From Dyella_B humi (lineage in GTDB: Bacteria; Pseudomonadota; Gammaproteobacteria; Xanthomonadales; Rhodanobacteraceae), in the NCBI RefSeq assembly GCF_044904605.1, contig NZ_JADIKI010000022.1, forward strand, positions 1,054,001 to 1,118,000: a stretch of DNA of 64,000 nucleotides, given 5' to 3'. The notes under the pieces are model-generated. The model was not told the origin of the DNA. It searched no databases and was given only the letters and a program-made list of their open reading frames with translations. The stretch's first letter is position 1. Every line of letters begins with the position of its first letter. Below are positions 19,103-27,573 of the stretch, one piece after another. A program made the translations under genes and the position numbers.

Positions 19103-20740
19103 CTAGTTGGCCCACAAGCGCAAGGGAGTGGGGGCGGACAACCGCTCCCACTCTTTTTCGGGAACGTCTTGCAGCAGGAACGTGAGGCGAAGCTTATCGT
19201 CGTTGGGACGAACGTGGAACTCGCCGTTGAACAAACGCACGTGGTCCCTGAGTTCGATCAGGTCCAATCGCGTCGCCCCCAGCTTGTGTGCGAGCCGGTC
19301 CCGTACACCTTCTCTAAGGAAGGCATCGTCTGCAATGACTGCATCCAGGCCGCCTTCAACGCGCAGCACCACTAGGCGATTCCCATCGATCTCAACACCA
19401 CGCAAGGTCAAGCGGATATTGGAGCAAGGCACGTTGGCGCAGATGTAAACAACGGATTCGCAGGCCAGCCGGTAGAGCATGGTATGGAGGTTCGACGAGT
19501 GGACGCCAAAGCCACGCCCCTTGAGTTGATAGCTGTACACAACGCCAGCCTCGTCCAGTGCGCGGCCGATGTTCTCGCGCAGGGCAGCAGGCAGGCCGCG
19601 GCGGCGCCATGCGATGGGATGCATCGCGTCGGCAATTTGGTACACCTTCTCCTGCGTGGTCGCCGCCTGCTTGGTATACAGCTGGCTTTCGTTGGCGGGG
19701 AGCAGCATGCGGAAGCGATCGAGCAGGCGATTCTGGGTGAGTTGCATCTCTCCGCAGACGTATTCCAAGGTTTCAGAGGCTTGGCGTAAACGCATCTCGC
19801 CTACGGAGAGGCTTTGCCTGGCCAGCCGCAGTGCTTCTTTGACATCGGTGCGTTCCCGTTCCTCGCGTTGATGCATGGCCGAAATGCGGGCGCCCATGGC
19901 AATCAGGCACGTGATGGCAAACGCGATGATGGCCTGCACCTGCAACACAACGGGATCGGGCGTGTCGTAGTTCATCAAAAGATTGATGCAAGCCACCACG
20001 ACCGTTCCGCCAAGTACCGCCGCCCGCCAGCCGTGTTTCAGCGTTAGCCACGCGACCGGCATGAACATGAAAAGACAATAGATCTGCTTATCCTCTTTGC
20101 CGTGCAAGGTGAGCCACGACAGGATGAGCTGTGCGGGAATAAGTAGGCCCGCAGCATCGAGCGCCAGAGAGCCCCTGACGAATCCACGTAGCCGCTTGAC
20201 CAGTGTTCCGGAGCGGTATTCGAGTTTGCCGATGATCACCCAGGGAACGGTCGTCAACAGCGCAACATAGGAGCCTACGAAGAGGTACACCAGAAGGATG
20301 GGGCTGACCTCTACACCGGGATTCTTCGCCACCACGATGGCGCTGTAGTTGACCAGCGACCAGACGATAGGAACCAGCAGTGTGCAGAGCAGAAGAGCTT
20401 GGAAGTTGACGAGGCGTTTGGAAGGAAAGAGCGTGAGCCGTTCCTTGCACCACCAAACGACCGGCATGGCAAACGCAATCATGGGCAGAGAATTAATTAC
20501 TGCCCAGGAATATCCGAACTGCGATGCGTAGAAATGACTCTGGTACGCGTTGGTCACGGTATCCCCGATCGCCAGGGCGATCCAATACCGATAGGGAACC
20601 AGGAGGAGCAGGCCGAGGCGTAGGCCCGCGGTCAGCTGCCAATGGGCGTCGGACAGGGGACGAATCAGGGCAAAGACGGCGAGGTAGCCCAACGCCACGG
20701 CCACCTGGTGAAGCGCGGACCAGCCTTGTCTCTTCCCCAT
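19103..20740 (-). CDS. MASE1-type membrane sensor with histidine-kinase-like C-terminus
   Basis: This 545-residue protein has about eight hydrophobic segments in its first 300 residues, arranged like the MASE1 sensory domain. A coiled coil follows (REERERTDVKEALRLARQSL). The C-terminal part contains AMHPIAWRRRGLPAALRENI, which resembles the HPxxLxxxGLxxAL phospho-acceptor box of HisKA_3 kinases. The ATP-binding part is degenerate: ACESVVYICANV stands for the N-box and RVEGGLDAV for the G-box. It may be an inactive kinase or a protein-binding module. ATG at 20740 has AAGGA upstream. No response regulator is adjacent. Confidence 0.75.
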   Translation of the reverse strand: MGKRQGWSALHQVAVALGYLAVFALIRPLSDAHWQLTAGLRLGLLLLVPYRYWIALAIGDTVTNAYQSHFYASQFGYSWAVINSLPMIAFAMPVVWWCKERLTLFPSKRLVNFQALLLCTLLVPIVWSLVNYSAIVVAKNPGVEVSPILLVYLFVGSYVALLTTVPWVIIGKLEYRSGTLVKRLRGFVRGSLALDAAGLLIPAQLILSWLTLHGKEDKQIYCLFMFMPVAWLTLKHGWRAAVLGGTVVVACINLLMNYDTPDPVVLQVQAIIAFAITCLIAMGARISAMHQREERERTDVKEALRLARQSLSVGEMRLRQASETLEYVCGEMQLTQNRLLDRFRMLLPANESQLYTKQAATTQEKVYQIADAMHPIAWRRRGLPAALRENIGRALDEAGVVYSYQLKGRGFGVHSSNLHTMLYRLACESVVYICANVPCSNIRLTLRGVEIDGNRLVVLRVEGGLDAVIADDAFLREGVRDRLAHKLGATRLDLIELRDHVRLFNGEFHVRPNDDKLRLTFLLQDVPEKEWERLSAPTPLRLWAN

Positions 20741-20971
20741 ATCCTTGTCCTTTACGTGAAAAGACTGCTGAAAATACAGGCGCTTATGAAACAATTCGGT
20801 GCTGCGAGCTAGCTGATTCTGGACGCGCAGAAATCAGGATTCACTTTCGTTGCCCTTTGAGCCCCGCAACGATGATATCGGCCGGTGGCCAAGTTTGTGT
20901 GAAAACGGTTTGGGCCGCCATTTTCGCCCAACAGTGCTCAGTGGTTTGACTTAGGAGTTAATTGCGCTCTG

Positions 20972-21301
20972 CTAGGAGGTCTCCGGATTTTGCATCCACG
21001 CAGGAATGTCTCGCTGTGCATGCAGCACGCGCCACACGTCGATGTGATCAGTGCGTTCGACATAAAAGGCAAGATAGGGGTAACGGACCAATTGCCAGCA
21101 ATATAAACCTGGCAGGTTCAAGGCTTGTGCATATCGGGGGGAGCCCGCGGAAGGGTGACGACCGATATGGGCGTAAGCTCGTTCCAGCGCGTCGATAAAG
21201 CCCAAGGCAGCTTGCTCGGCATCCTGCGCAAGGTAATAAGCGATAGCGTCCTCAATGTCCCGATTAGCTTGCTCCCGCGGGACGACTGGTTTTGTCTTCA
21301 C
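20972..21301 (-). CDS. RelE/ParE-family toxin
   Basis: This 109-residue toxin has the RelE/ParE fold: REQANRDIEDAIAYYLAQDA helix hairpin, GRHPSAGSPRYAQALNLPGL central strands and FYVERTDHIDVWRVLHAQRD. The C-terminal VLHAQRD strand is typical of ParE. It starts at GTG, whose bases overlap the antitoxin stop (GTGA). ParE-type toxins inhibit DNA gyrase whereas RelE cleaves mRNA; the sequence favours ParE. The antitoxin gene precedes it, the usual order. Confidence 0.9.
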   Translation of the reverse strand: MKTKPVVPREQANRDIEDAIAYYLAQDAEQAALGFIDALERAYAHIGRHPSAGSPRYAQALNLPGLYCWQLVRYPYLAFYVERTDHIDVWRVLHAQRDIPAWMQNPETS

Positions 21302-21555
21302 TTCTTCGTCTTCGAGCCAGGCTTGGTGCTCATATGTACACGCTTGCGCAATCGGCTGAAGTACCTTTCATCAGCCATCGATGCGGGCTGTGACTCCGCG
21401 CCAGCCAAAAGCAGGCTTCGCAACTGCAGACGCTCCTGGTCGTGGCGGATGAGCTCGCGCACATATTCGCTGCTGGTTCCATAGCCGCGCTGGCTGACCT
21501 GTTCGTCGATGAAGGTCTTCAGGCTTTCCGGAAGAGAGATGTTCATTGTGCTCAT
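21298..21555 (-). CDS. ParD-family antitoxin
   Basis: This 85-residue antitoxin has an N-terminal ribbon-helix-helix domain (MNISLPESLKTFIDEQVSQR, then GTSSEYVRELIRHDQERL) and a charged C-terminal tail that should wrap the toxin. This matches the ParD/CopG antitoxin type, which both neutralises ParE and represses the operon promoter. The stop overlaps the toxin start by 4 bp, so the pair is translationally coupled. Start at ATG 21555; a second ATG three codons later is possible. Confidence 0.9.
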   Translation of the reverse strand: MSTMNISLPESLKTFIDEQVSQRGYGTSSEYVRELIRHDQERLQLRSLLLAGAESQPASMADERYFSRLRKRVHMSTKPGSKTKK

Positions 21556-22025
21556 GGGCTTAGCCTAGGGTGCTTGGCAAATTTTGGCAAGCCGGGCTGC
21601 TGGCCTCTCAAGGCAGGGACGTCTTGCAGGCAACTCCAACACGCTAGTCTTCCCTTGCAGATATGTTTATCACCGGGATAACTCGGAAAAGACATGAGCG
21701 TCACATGTCCAATAGGAAACTCGCGCGGTCCGTGCGCGCAATGTCACGGGTGATTGGGGTTTCCATAGGAATCAGGGGCAGGGACTTATGAAACGCAAAA
21801 AGACGCGTCTTTCGTCTTAGACATGTTCCAACGTGTGCCTTTGTTTTATGCGTGATCCCGCATAGGCGGTTAGGTCATGTCCGTGGACGTGGCCACTCGC
21901 ACATATGCGAAGTGTGTGGCATTCGTCCACCATCAAGCGTTTGGCACGGCTCGGCATCTGAACCACGACGTATATAGCGAGCGCACTTTTCCCTAAGCAA
22001 GTCCATTCATTAACGGAGTGATGCG
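21556..22025. other. Gene-free region upstream of decarboxylase operon
   Basis: No gene is seen in this 470 bp. It must contain the promoters of the ParDE pair (left) and of the patatin remnant/decarboxylase/oxidase operon (right). No palindromic operator was recognised. Confidence 0.35.
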
Positions 22026-22088
22026 ATGGCTTTCAACATACTCAGTTGTGATCGTGGCGGTATACGCGGGTCAAGGAAGTCGACATGA
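22026..22088 (+). pseudogene. Patatin-like phospholipase N-terminal remnant
   Basis: A 20-codon frame with a good ribosome site (GGAG) reads MAFNILSCDRGGIRGSRKST. It copies the first strand and oxyanion loop of patatin-like phospholipases (ILSxDGGGIRG), with one Gly of GGG changed to Arg. The rest of the gene, including GxSxG and DG(A/G), is missing. Its TGA overlaps the ATG of the decarboxylase (ATGA), so it now works, at most, as a leader peptide coupling translation. Probably the scar of an internal deletion. Confidence 0.6.
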
Positions 22089-23848
22089 CACGCCGCAGTA
22101 CCTCGAAGAAGTCACTCATCGCCGCAGGCCCGGCCTCGGCCGCTGACTTCACCGTCGCCGACTATCTGCTGACCCGACTCAAGCAGTTGAACGTCACCGA
22201 TGTATTCCAGATTCCCGGCGATTACGTAAAGCATTTCACCCAGGCGCTGGAGCATTTCGACGGCGTCAACACGATCGGCGCGATCAACGAACTGGACGCC
22301 GCCTATGCTGCCGACGCTTACGCGCGTAGCCGCGGCCTTGCGGCGGTCTCGCTGCAGTTCGGGGTGAGCACCTACAGCGCACTCAATGCCATTGCCGGTG
22401 CCTGGGTCGAACGCAGCCCGATCGTGGTGATCAGCGCCACGCCTGGAGCCGACATGCGCGATATCACCGACATGTACGACGTGCTGTTCCACCATTCCAC
22501 CGGCGACCTCGATGCGGATCGGAAGACTTACGAGAACGTCACCGTCAGGGCGATCACACTCAGCACCAACGTGGGGGCTGACGAGCAGATCGACGAACTG
22601 CTGATCGACGCGATCACCCATAAGCGTCCCGTGTATATCGCCTGCTACAAGGAAGTCTGGGGCCAGCCCTGTTCACGCCCATCGAAGACGTCGCTTAAGC
22701 CGCGTGTCACGCGCAGCCCGGAGCTGGCGCTGCGCAACGCGGTGGATCAGGCCTGGACGCAGATCACGGCGGCGAAGCAACCGCTGATTTTCGCCGGCGT
22801 GGAAATTCTGCGCTTTGGCCTGTCCGAGCTGCTGAAGCAAATTATCGACGCCAGCGGCTTTCTCTACACCACGACGACGCTCGGCAAGACCGTGCTGGAC
22901 GAGAAGGGCGACAAGTTCATCGGCACCTACTCCGACGCCGCGTCGATCGAATCGGTACGGGAAATCGTGCAAGCCTCCGACTGCGTGCTGACCCTGGGCG
23001 CCATCATCACCGACGACTACCTTGTCTTTATCGAAAGCAAATACGCCGACATGGTGTTGGCCGATACCGCAGGCATCCGTGCCGGGTATTTCAAGTACGG
23101 CGACGTGACCATGCAGGATTTCATGGAAGCCCTGCTGGCGAAGTTCAAGGCAAACAAGAGCTATCCGATCAAGGCGAAGGTGCCACCGCAGCCGAAATAT
23201 CCGCAGCCGTGGGCGGGCAATTCCGATCCAGTCTACGACGCCAAACCGCAGGTCATCACCTATAACCGGTTCTTCGAGCACACGATGAAGTTCCTGCAGG
23301 ACAAGAACCTGCTCAAGGACATCGTGATGGTCTATGGCGTCAGTTCGGCGATGTACGTCGCCACCAACTGCTACGGTCTGTCGCAGGGCAGCTTCATCGC
23401 TTCAGCCGCGTGGCAGTGCATCGGCTTCGAGACTGGCGCCGCGGCCGGTGCGCAGTTGGGTAGCGGCAAACGTGCCTGGACGATAGCGGGCGACGGCGGC
23501 TTCATGATGGTCTGCCAGTCGCTGTCCACGCTGGCCCGCAACCAGCTCAACGCGGTCATCTTCGTGATGAGCAACCAGGTCTACGCCATCGAGCAGGTGT
23601 ACGTGGACATGACCGCCTTCCAACCGGGTTCGAAGCATCGTTTCGACGCCTTCGACATTCTGCCCAAGTGGGACTACCTCGCGCTCGCAAAAGCCTTCGG
23701 CGCGGAAGGCATTCGGGTGGAGACGGTGGACGAACTGAAATCCGCATTGCCTCGCATTGCGGGGATCAAGCACAAACCCGTTCTAGTCGAAGTTGTCATT
23801 CCGCAAAAGGATCTGCCTGGCCAGATGTATCGCCTCGGCAGCGAATGA
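22085..23848 (+). CDS. Thiamine-diphosphate 2-keto-acid decarboxylase
   Basis: This 587-residue protein is of the pyruvate/indolepyruvate decarboxylase family. The N-terminal Pyr domain carries catalytic Glu69 (AINELDAAYAADAYAR) and the diagnostic His136-His137 pair (DVLFHHSTGD) found in true decarboxylases. The C-terminal PP domain carries the ThDP-Mg motif GDGGFMMVCQSLS ending in MSNQ. It should convert a 2-keto acid to an aldehyde and CO2; the substrate (indolepyruvate, phenylpyruvate or branched) cannot be decided. It overlaps the upstream patatin remnant (ATGA) and leads into the flavin oxidase gene, which would supply keto acid. The first 20 residues (MTRRSTSKKS...) are extra and basic. 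Confidence 0.9.
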   Translation: MTRRSTSKKSLIAAGPASAADFTVADYLLTRLKQLNVTDVFQIPGDYVKHFTQALEHFDGVNTIGAINELDAAYAADAYARSRGLAAVSLQFGVSTYSALNAIAGAWVERSPIVVISATPGADMRDITDMYDVLFHHSTGDLDADRKTYENVTVRAITLSTNVGADEQIDELLIDAITHKRPVYIACYKEVWGQPCSRPSKTSLKPRVTRSPELALRNAVDQAWTQITAAKQPLIFAGVEILRFGLSELLKQIIDASGFLYTTTTLGKTVLDEKGDKFIGTYSDAASIESVREIVQASDCVLTLGAIITDDYLVFIESKYADMVLADTAGIRAGYFKYGDVTMQDFMEALLAKFKANKSYPIKAKVPPQPKYPQPWAGNSDPVYDAKPQVITYNRFFEHTMKFLQDKNLLKDIVMVYGVSSAMYVATNCYGLSQGSFIASAAWQCIGFETGAAAGAQLGSGKRAWTIAGDGGFMMVCQSLSTLARNQLNAVIFVMSNQVYAIEQVYVDMTAFQPGSKHRFDAFDILPKWDYLALAKAFGAEGIRVETVDELKSALPRIAGIKHKPVLVEVVIPQKDLPGQMYRLGSE

Positions 23849-23877
23849 ACCGCCCATTCCTCACCGAGGGCTCGACC

Positions 23878-25980
23878 ATGGCACAGAAAACTTATTCGAT
23901 CTTCGGCGCCGGCGCCGCAGGGCTCTACACCGCTTGGCGATTGCTGGATGGCCAATGCAAGAAAACCAAATTCGCCTCGAAACAACTGAAGAAGGGCGAC
24001 GTGCTGGAGTTGTACGACTGGGGCCGCTACGACTTCTCCAAGCGCCATCCGGGTACTCGTGCGGCCGGCGCTCGCGTCTGCACGTGGCACTACAACAACG
24101 ACAAGACCGATTCGTACGTCGAACTTGGTGGCATGCGCTATTCCTACTGGGACAGTGCGCCGACCAAGGAATTTCCGGACCCAAACAATGGCCTGGCGCC
24201 GGGCCACCGTGTGGTCAGTGCGGTGATCTCCATGTTGGGTCTGGACAAGTATTCGGTGCCGTTCAACGTCACCAATAACCAACTGTTCTACCTGCGCTCG
24301 CGGAACTTCTATCTCAACGCCATCGGATCGAACACGCCCGCGCCATACACAGTGAACAACTTCGGCGCCGCCACCACGCCCGACCAGGGATTCACCACGG
24401 TGCAGGATCTGGCGACGACGAAGCCATGGGGGGAGTTCACCCGTCGCGATTGGTGCAACTTCTACCAGCACGGAAAGATCACCGCGCAGTTGCCGGAATC
24501 CAGCATCTTCCAGCAAGGCGACTATCTCAAAGACATCGGCTACTGGAACCTGCTCTACGATCAGTTGGGTGCAGAAGGCTTCGATTACGCTGCCGACGGC
24601 AACGGCTACAGCTCCAATGTGATCAATACGCATGCCGGCGTTTCGTTCAACATCAACAACGAGTTCACGCCCGGTAGCCAGTACCGCACGCTGTCGATCG
24701 GCTACTCGGGGATGTTCAACGCATTGTTCGATGAGATCGTGAAACTGGCCAAGGCCAAGGGCATCGAGTTCCGCTATCACCCCGATACGCGCCTGCATTC
24801 GATCCTTGGGAAATCCGGCAAGGCCGTATTTACCTACGCGCACCGCGATGACCCCAATATCGCCGCCGGCTCGGGCGAGGCCGACGCAGCATGGATGGCG
24901 ATGCCCCGCGCCGCGATCGATCTGGTTGCGCAAGCCACGCGTTTCCAAGCGCCCGAAGACGGCAAGGTCGACGTGCTCAACCACGAAAATGTGAACTTGT
25001 ATCTGGAGGCGACGATCATGCAGCCGTCGTACAAGATAGGCATGTTCTTCGACCAGCCGTGGTGGGCGCCCGACATCGATAGCCCGGCACCTTATCCCGC
25101 GCAGATCATCGGGTACACGATTACGCCCGACACGATCGCTAAGGTTCGCGCACAGAAATTCCCCGCCGCTGCGCTGAAGGCCATGCAGACGTTGATCGAC
25201 GTGCCTTACACCTCCGCAGCGGATATGGTGCGGGCGATCGAGAACATCACAGAGCAGGCGCTGACCATCGCGCAGACCAAGCAGCTGACCGCTGTCTCGC
25301 GCAACAACACCATCGGCCCGAGCGTCAGCAACTCGCCCATTCGCATGGTGGTGTATTTCGGCAATAACGCGACCGCGCCGAAGAAGAAACCCATTTACGG
25401 CATCCTGGCCAGCTACGACGATGAAGACAACACCGCGTTTTGGCAAGAACTAGAACTAGGCCCCAAGCATCAGCGCGTGATACCAATTTCGCAGGACACC
25501 CAACCGCTGGAAGGCCCGCGTCCTGTGCCGACACGCATGGTGAAGATGCTGCGCAAAATGCTGGCGGAACTTCATTTTGGCCCAAACTGCGATTACACCA
25601 ACGTGCCCGAGCCGTTGCAGGCCGCCTACATGGATTGGTCGCTGCCCCCGTTCAACGCCGGCTATCACGAATGGGCACCGCATTTCGACATCGGCGACGT
25701 GCAGCGCAAGATCCGCAAACCCTCGCAACTGATCGATGGCGCAGACGCCGACATCTTCATCGTCGGCGAGGCGTATTCGAACGATCAGGCATGGGTGGAA
25801 GGCGCCTACTGCACGTCGGAATCGGTACTCAACGATTTCTTCGGCATCGAACCGATCATCGACAATCGAGAGTATCCATTTATCTGTCCGGAAGCATCGA
25901 CGGACGAGACCAGCGAAGAATTGAAGAAGCTGCTTCGCAAGGTGGGGCCGCGGAAGGATAAGGATACGGAGGCGGTTTGA
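23878..25980 (+). CDS. Flavin amine/L-amino-acid oxidase-like protein
   Basis: This 700-residue oxidase begins with the FAD-binding Rossmann motif SIFGAGAAGLYTAWRLL. It has the amine-oxidase signature YVELGGMRYSYWDS and a C-terminal FAD-contact segment DIFIVGEAYSNDQAWVEGAY. It is longer than VioA or RebO but shares their architecture, so an L-amino-acid oxidase producing an imino/keto acid plus H2O2 is likely. The frame is open 33 nt earlier (ATG 23845 overlapping the decarboxylase stop), but ATG 23878 has GAGGG seven nt upstream. Together the two enzymes would turn an amino acid into an aldehyde, an Ehrlich-type or indole-acetaldehyde route; substrate unknown. Confidence 0.85.
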   Translation: MAQKTYSIFGAGAAGLYTAWRLLDGQCKKTKFASKQLKKGDVLELYDWGRYDFSKRHPGTRAAGARVCTWHYNNDKTDSYVELGGMRYSYWDSAPTKEFPDPNNGLAPGHRVVSAVISMLGLDKYSVPFNVTNNQLFYLRSRNFYLNAIGSNTPAPYTVNNFGAATTPDQGFTTVQDLATTKPWGEFTRRDWCNFYQHGKITAQLPESSIFQQGDYLKDIGYWNLLYDQLGAEGFDYAADGNGYSSNVINTHAGVSFNINNEFTPGSQYRTLSIGYSGMFNALFDEIVKLAKAKGIEFRYHPDTRLHSILGKSGKAVFTYAHRDDPNIAAGSGEADAAWMAMPRAAIDLVAQATRFQAPEDGKVDVLNHENVNLYLEATIMQPSYKIGMFFDQPWWAPDIDSPAPYPAQIIGYTITPDTIAKVRAQKFPAAALKAMQTLIDVPYTSAADMVRAIENITEQALTIAQTKQLTAVSRNNTIGPSVSNSPIRMVVYFGNNATAPKKKPIYGILASYDDEDNTAFWQELELGPKHQRVIPISQDTQPLEGPRPVPTRMVKMLRKMLAELHFGPNCDYTNVPEPLQAAYMDWSLPPFNAGYHEWAPHFDIGDVQRKIRKPSQLIDGADADIFIVGEAYSNDQAWVEGAYCTSESVLNDFFGIEPIIDNREYPFICPEASTDETSEELKKLLRKVGPRKDKDTEAV

Positions 25981-25988
25981 GTGTTACG

Positions 25989-26037
25989 AGGGCTGGGACG
26001 GAGAGGCGATTGCATGGTTTAACCACCTCCGTCCCGG
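25989..26037. repeat. Stem-loop element, copy 1
   Basis: GGGACGGAG is matched by CTCCGTCCC across a loop containing GGTTTAACCAC. A related hairpin (GGGACGG...CCGTCCCGG) occurs at 26380-26425. The first sits right after the oxidase gene and may be its terminator. Confidence 0.5.
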
Positions 26038-26136
26038 ACCTTAGTCATTGCGTTGTTAAGGCCAGAGCCGCGGGCGCTCCTCTGGTAATCGGTGCACCTT
26101 CATCAAGCAGCGCCCTTTATATGGGGAGTAAAGATT

Positions 26137-26319
26137 ATGAAGAGCTTGTTAGTTGGTTTGGTTGTGTTTGGCCTGGCACTGTCTGTGAACGCCAACGGCA
26201 CACCCGGTGCAAAAATGCTGCAGTACGCGCGTTCCTTTGCACCTCCCATACCTATGTGTCCGACGGGAGAGCATGCAGTGTGGGTTAACGGCAAGTGGGA
26301 ATGCGTGCCTTTCGGATGA
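26137..26319 (+). CDS. Small secreted protein
   Basis: This 60-residue precursor begins MKSLLVGLVVFGLALSVNAN, a clean signal peptide with probable cleavage after VNA. The mature part of about 40 residues has two Cys (PMCPTGEHAV and WECVPFG), suggesting one disulfide and a lectin-like or binding role. GGGGAG precedes the ATG. I do not recognise the family, though short proteins ending W.C.P are common in Xanthomonadales and Burkholderia. It is flanked by two related hairpins. Confidence 0.7.
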   Translation: MKSLLVGLVVFGLALSVNANGTPGAKMLQYARSFAPPIPMCPTGEHAVWVNGKWECVPFG

Positions 26320-26379
26320 TCCTATTAACCCTTAGAGACTAAGGTCGCCGGTCGCGCAGGTGGTATGGCGTCCAAAGTA

Positions 26380-26425
26380 ATCGGGACGGTGGTGATAAAC
26401 GGCTTAACTACCGCCGTCCCGGTTT
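26380..26425. repeat. Stem-loop element, copy 2
   Basis: CGGGACGGTGGTG...ACTACCGCCGTCCCGG forms a hairpin with the sequence TTAACTACCG near the loop. It is related to the element at 25989-26037, so the pair brackets the small secreted protein gene. Confidence 0.5.
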
Positions 26426-26437
26426 CTGGTTCGTCCT

Positions 26438-26535
26438 TCAGGCGCAGGCTGGAATCCAGCTTTCATACGTCACGCGAAGCACTCAACATCGATTTTGCGT
26501 ACTGCGCATGGCGTATTGATTGGACTCCGGCCATC
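26438..26535. repeat. Degraded copy of the 8171-type repeat
   Basis: GGCTGGAATCCAGCTTTCATACG and GCGAAGCACTCAACATCG align with the left arm and centre of the intact element at 8171-8288. The right arm (GGACTCCGGCC) is decayed. It lies in the 350-bp gap before the caspase-like gene. Confidence 0.6.
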
Positions 26536-26668
26536 GCTGAGGCGCTTTACAACCGTGCATTTGGTCAATCACGAAAAAAAACGTGGGGATACTTCATAAC
26601 TTGCATCGCTTCTTAACCAATGCGCTTTTCATTGGAAGCGAGCAAGTAACCAGGGGAGGTATGTCGCA

Positions 26669-27346
26669 ATGAGAACGCCAAAGCTCCTGATAGTGGCAAT
26701 TCGTGGCAATCGCGGTGTCGATGAGGTGAATAGAAGCGCGAACGGCATTTATAATAAATATTCCAATCGTACTGAGTTCAATAAGCAGGTTGAGCTCGCC
26801 TATCTTTCGAGAAGTGGAAATTTGGTGGAAGGCGAGGGGAAGGGTGCTCTCGATCTTAACGAGGGGGACGTGCTTGGCATGTACATAGTCGCTCATAGCG
26901 GCGATTTGCAAACGGCCATCTACGATCATGATTTTGTCAGTGCTTTTAAAACCAAGATCCTCGACGTAAAGAGCAATGGTGTGAACTATACGCTGGATAA
27001 GCTGTGCCTGGTCGTCTGCAACACGGCGAAGGGTGCGGAGGATATACTCACCAACTCCCACGAGGGTGTCCTGATATTTCGATTTGCAAAGCTGCTGCAG
27101 AGCGCCGGCCTGAAACCAAGGCTTGCCGGTTGGTCTGGCCTCGTAACGGCTGACGAAGAAAGCGGATATGCAAATTCGACACAGAGAGGGACCGGCAAGA
27201 AGCAGATTATTTCAAGCCGTAACTTTCAGTGGGGCTACGCTTCAGAAATGCCGAGAAGCAAGGCGGAGCAGAAGATGGTTTACGTTTGGGATGACGAAGC
27301 GGGTTATGTGAAAAGAGATTTGAGGAGCTGGACCGACAAGGGGTAG
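26669..27346 (+). CDS. Caspase-like (clan CD) protein, putative
   Basis: This 225-residue cytoplasmic protein contains two segments that fit clan CD cysteine peptidases: strand GMYIVAHSGDL with candidate catalytic His76 followed by Ser-Gly, and strand KLCLVVCNTAKG with candidate Cys117. The following segment FRFAKLLQSAGLKPRLAGWSG also resembles the fold. Spacing (about 40 residues between His and Cys) suits the family. Base composition is less GC-rich than its neighbours, suggesting recent acquisition. GGGGAGG lies 9 nt before the ATG. It is alone, without a recognisable sensor or target gene. The assignment is from motif pattern only. Confidence 0.5.
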   Translation: MRTPKLLIVAIRGNRGVDEVNRSANGIYNKYSNRTEFNKQVELAYLSRSGNLVEGEGKGALDLNEGDVLGMYIVAHSGDLQTAIYDHDFVSAFKTKILDVKSNGVNYTLDKLCLVVCNTAKGAEDILTNSHEGVLIFRFAKLLQSAGLKPRLAGWSGLVTADEESGYANSTQRGTGKKQIISSRNFQWGYASEMPRSKAEQKMVYVWDDEAGYVKRDLRSWTDKG

Positions 27347-27573
27347 AGATTCCCGTCGCTGGTTTCCGGGCGACGGATTGGACTTGGCGTTTCCATGGGC
27401 GGAAACAGCCACTCTCGATGGGCAGGCCATTGCGATTTCGATTGCCCCGCCCCGTTCCGTCCGGGTCCGCAAGGGGTAATATCCGCAAGCCATTGCCGAA
27501 CGGCCGATGATCTCCCGATGCCCCGTCGCCCGGGTGACGTACCGGCCACCATCCACCATCAGGAGAACACCCC

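Noticed and set aside
23674..25446. 590-codon minus-strand frame
   Set aside because: It is antisense to the flavin oxidase and has the Arg/Val-rich composition of a shadow frame.
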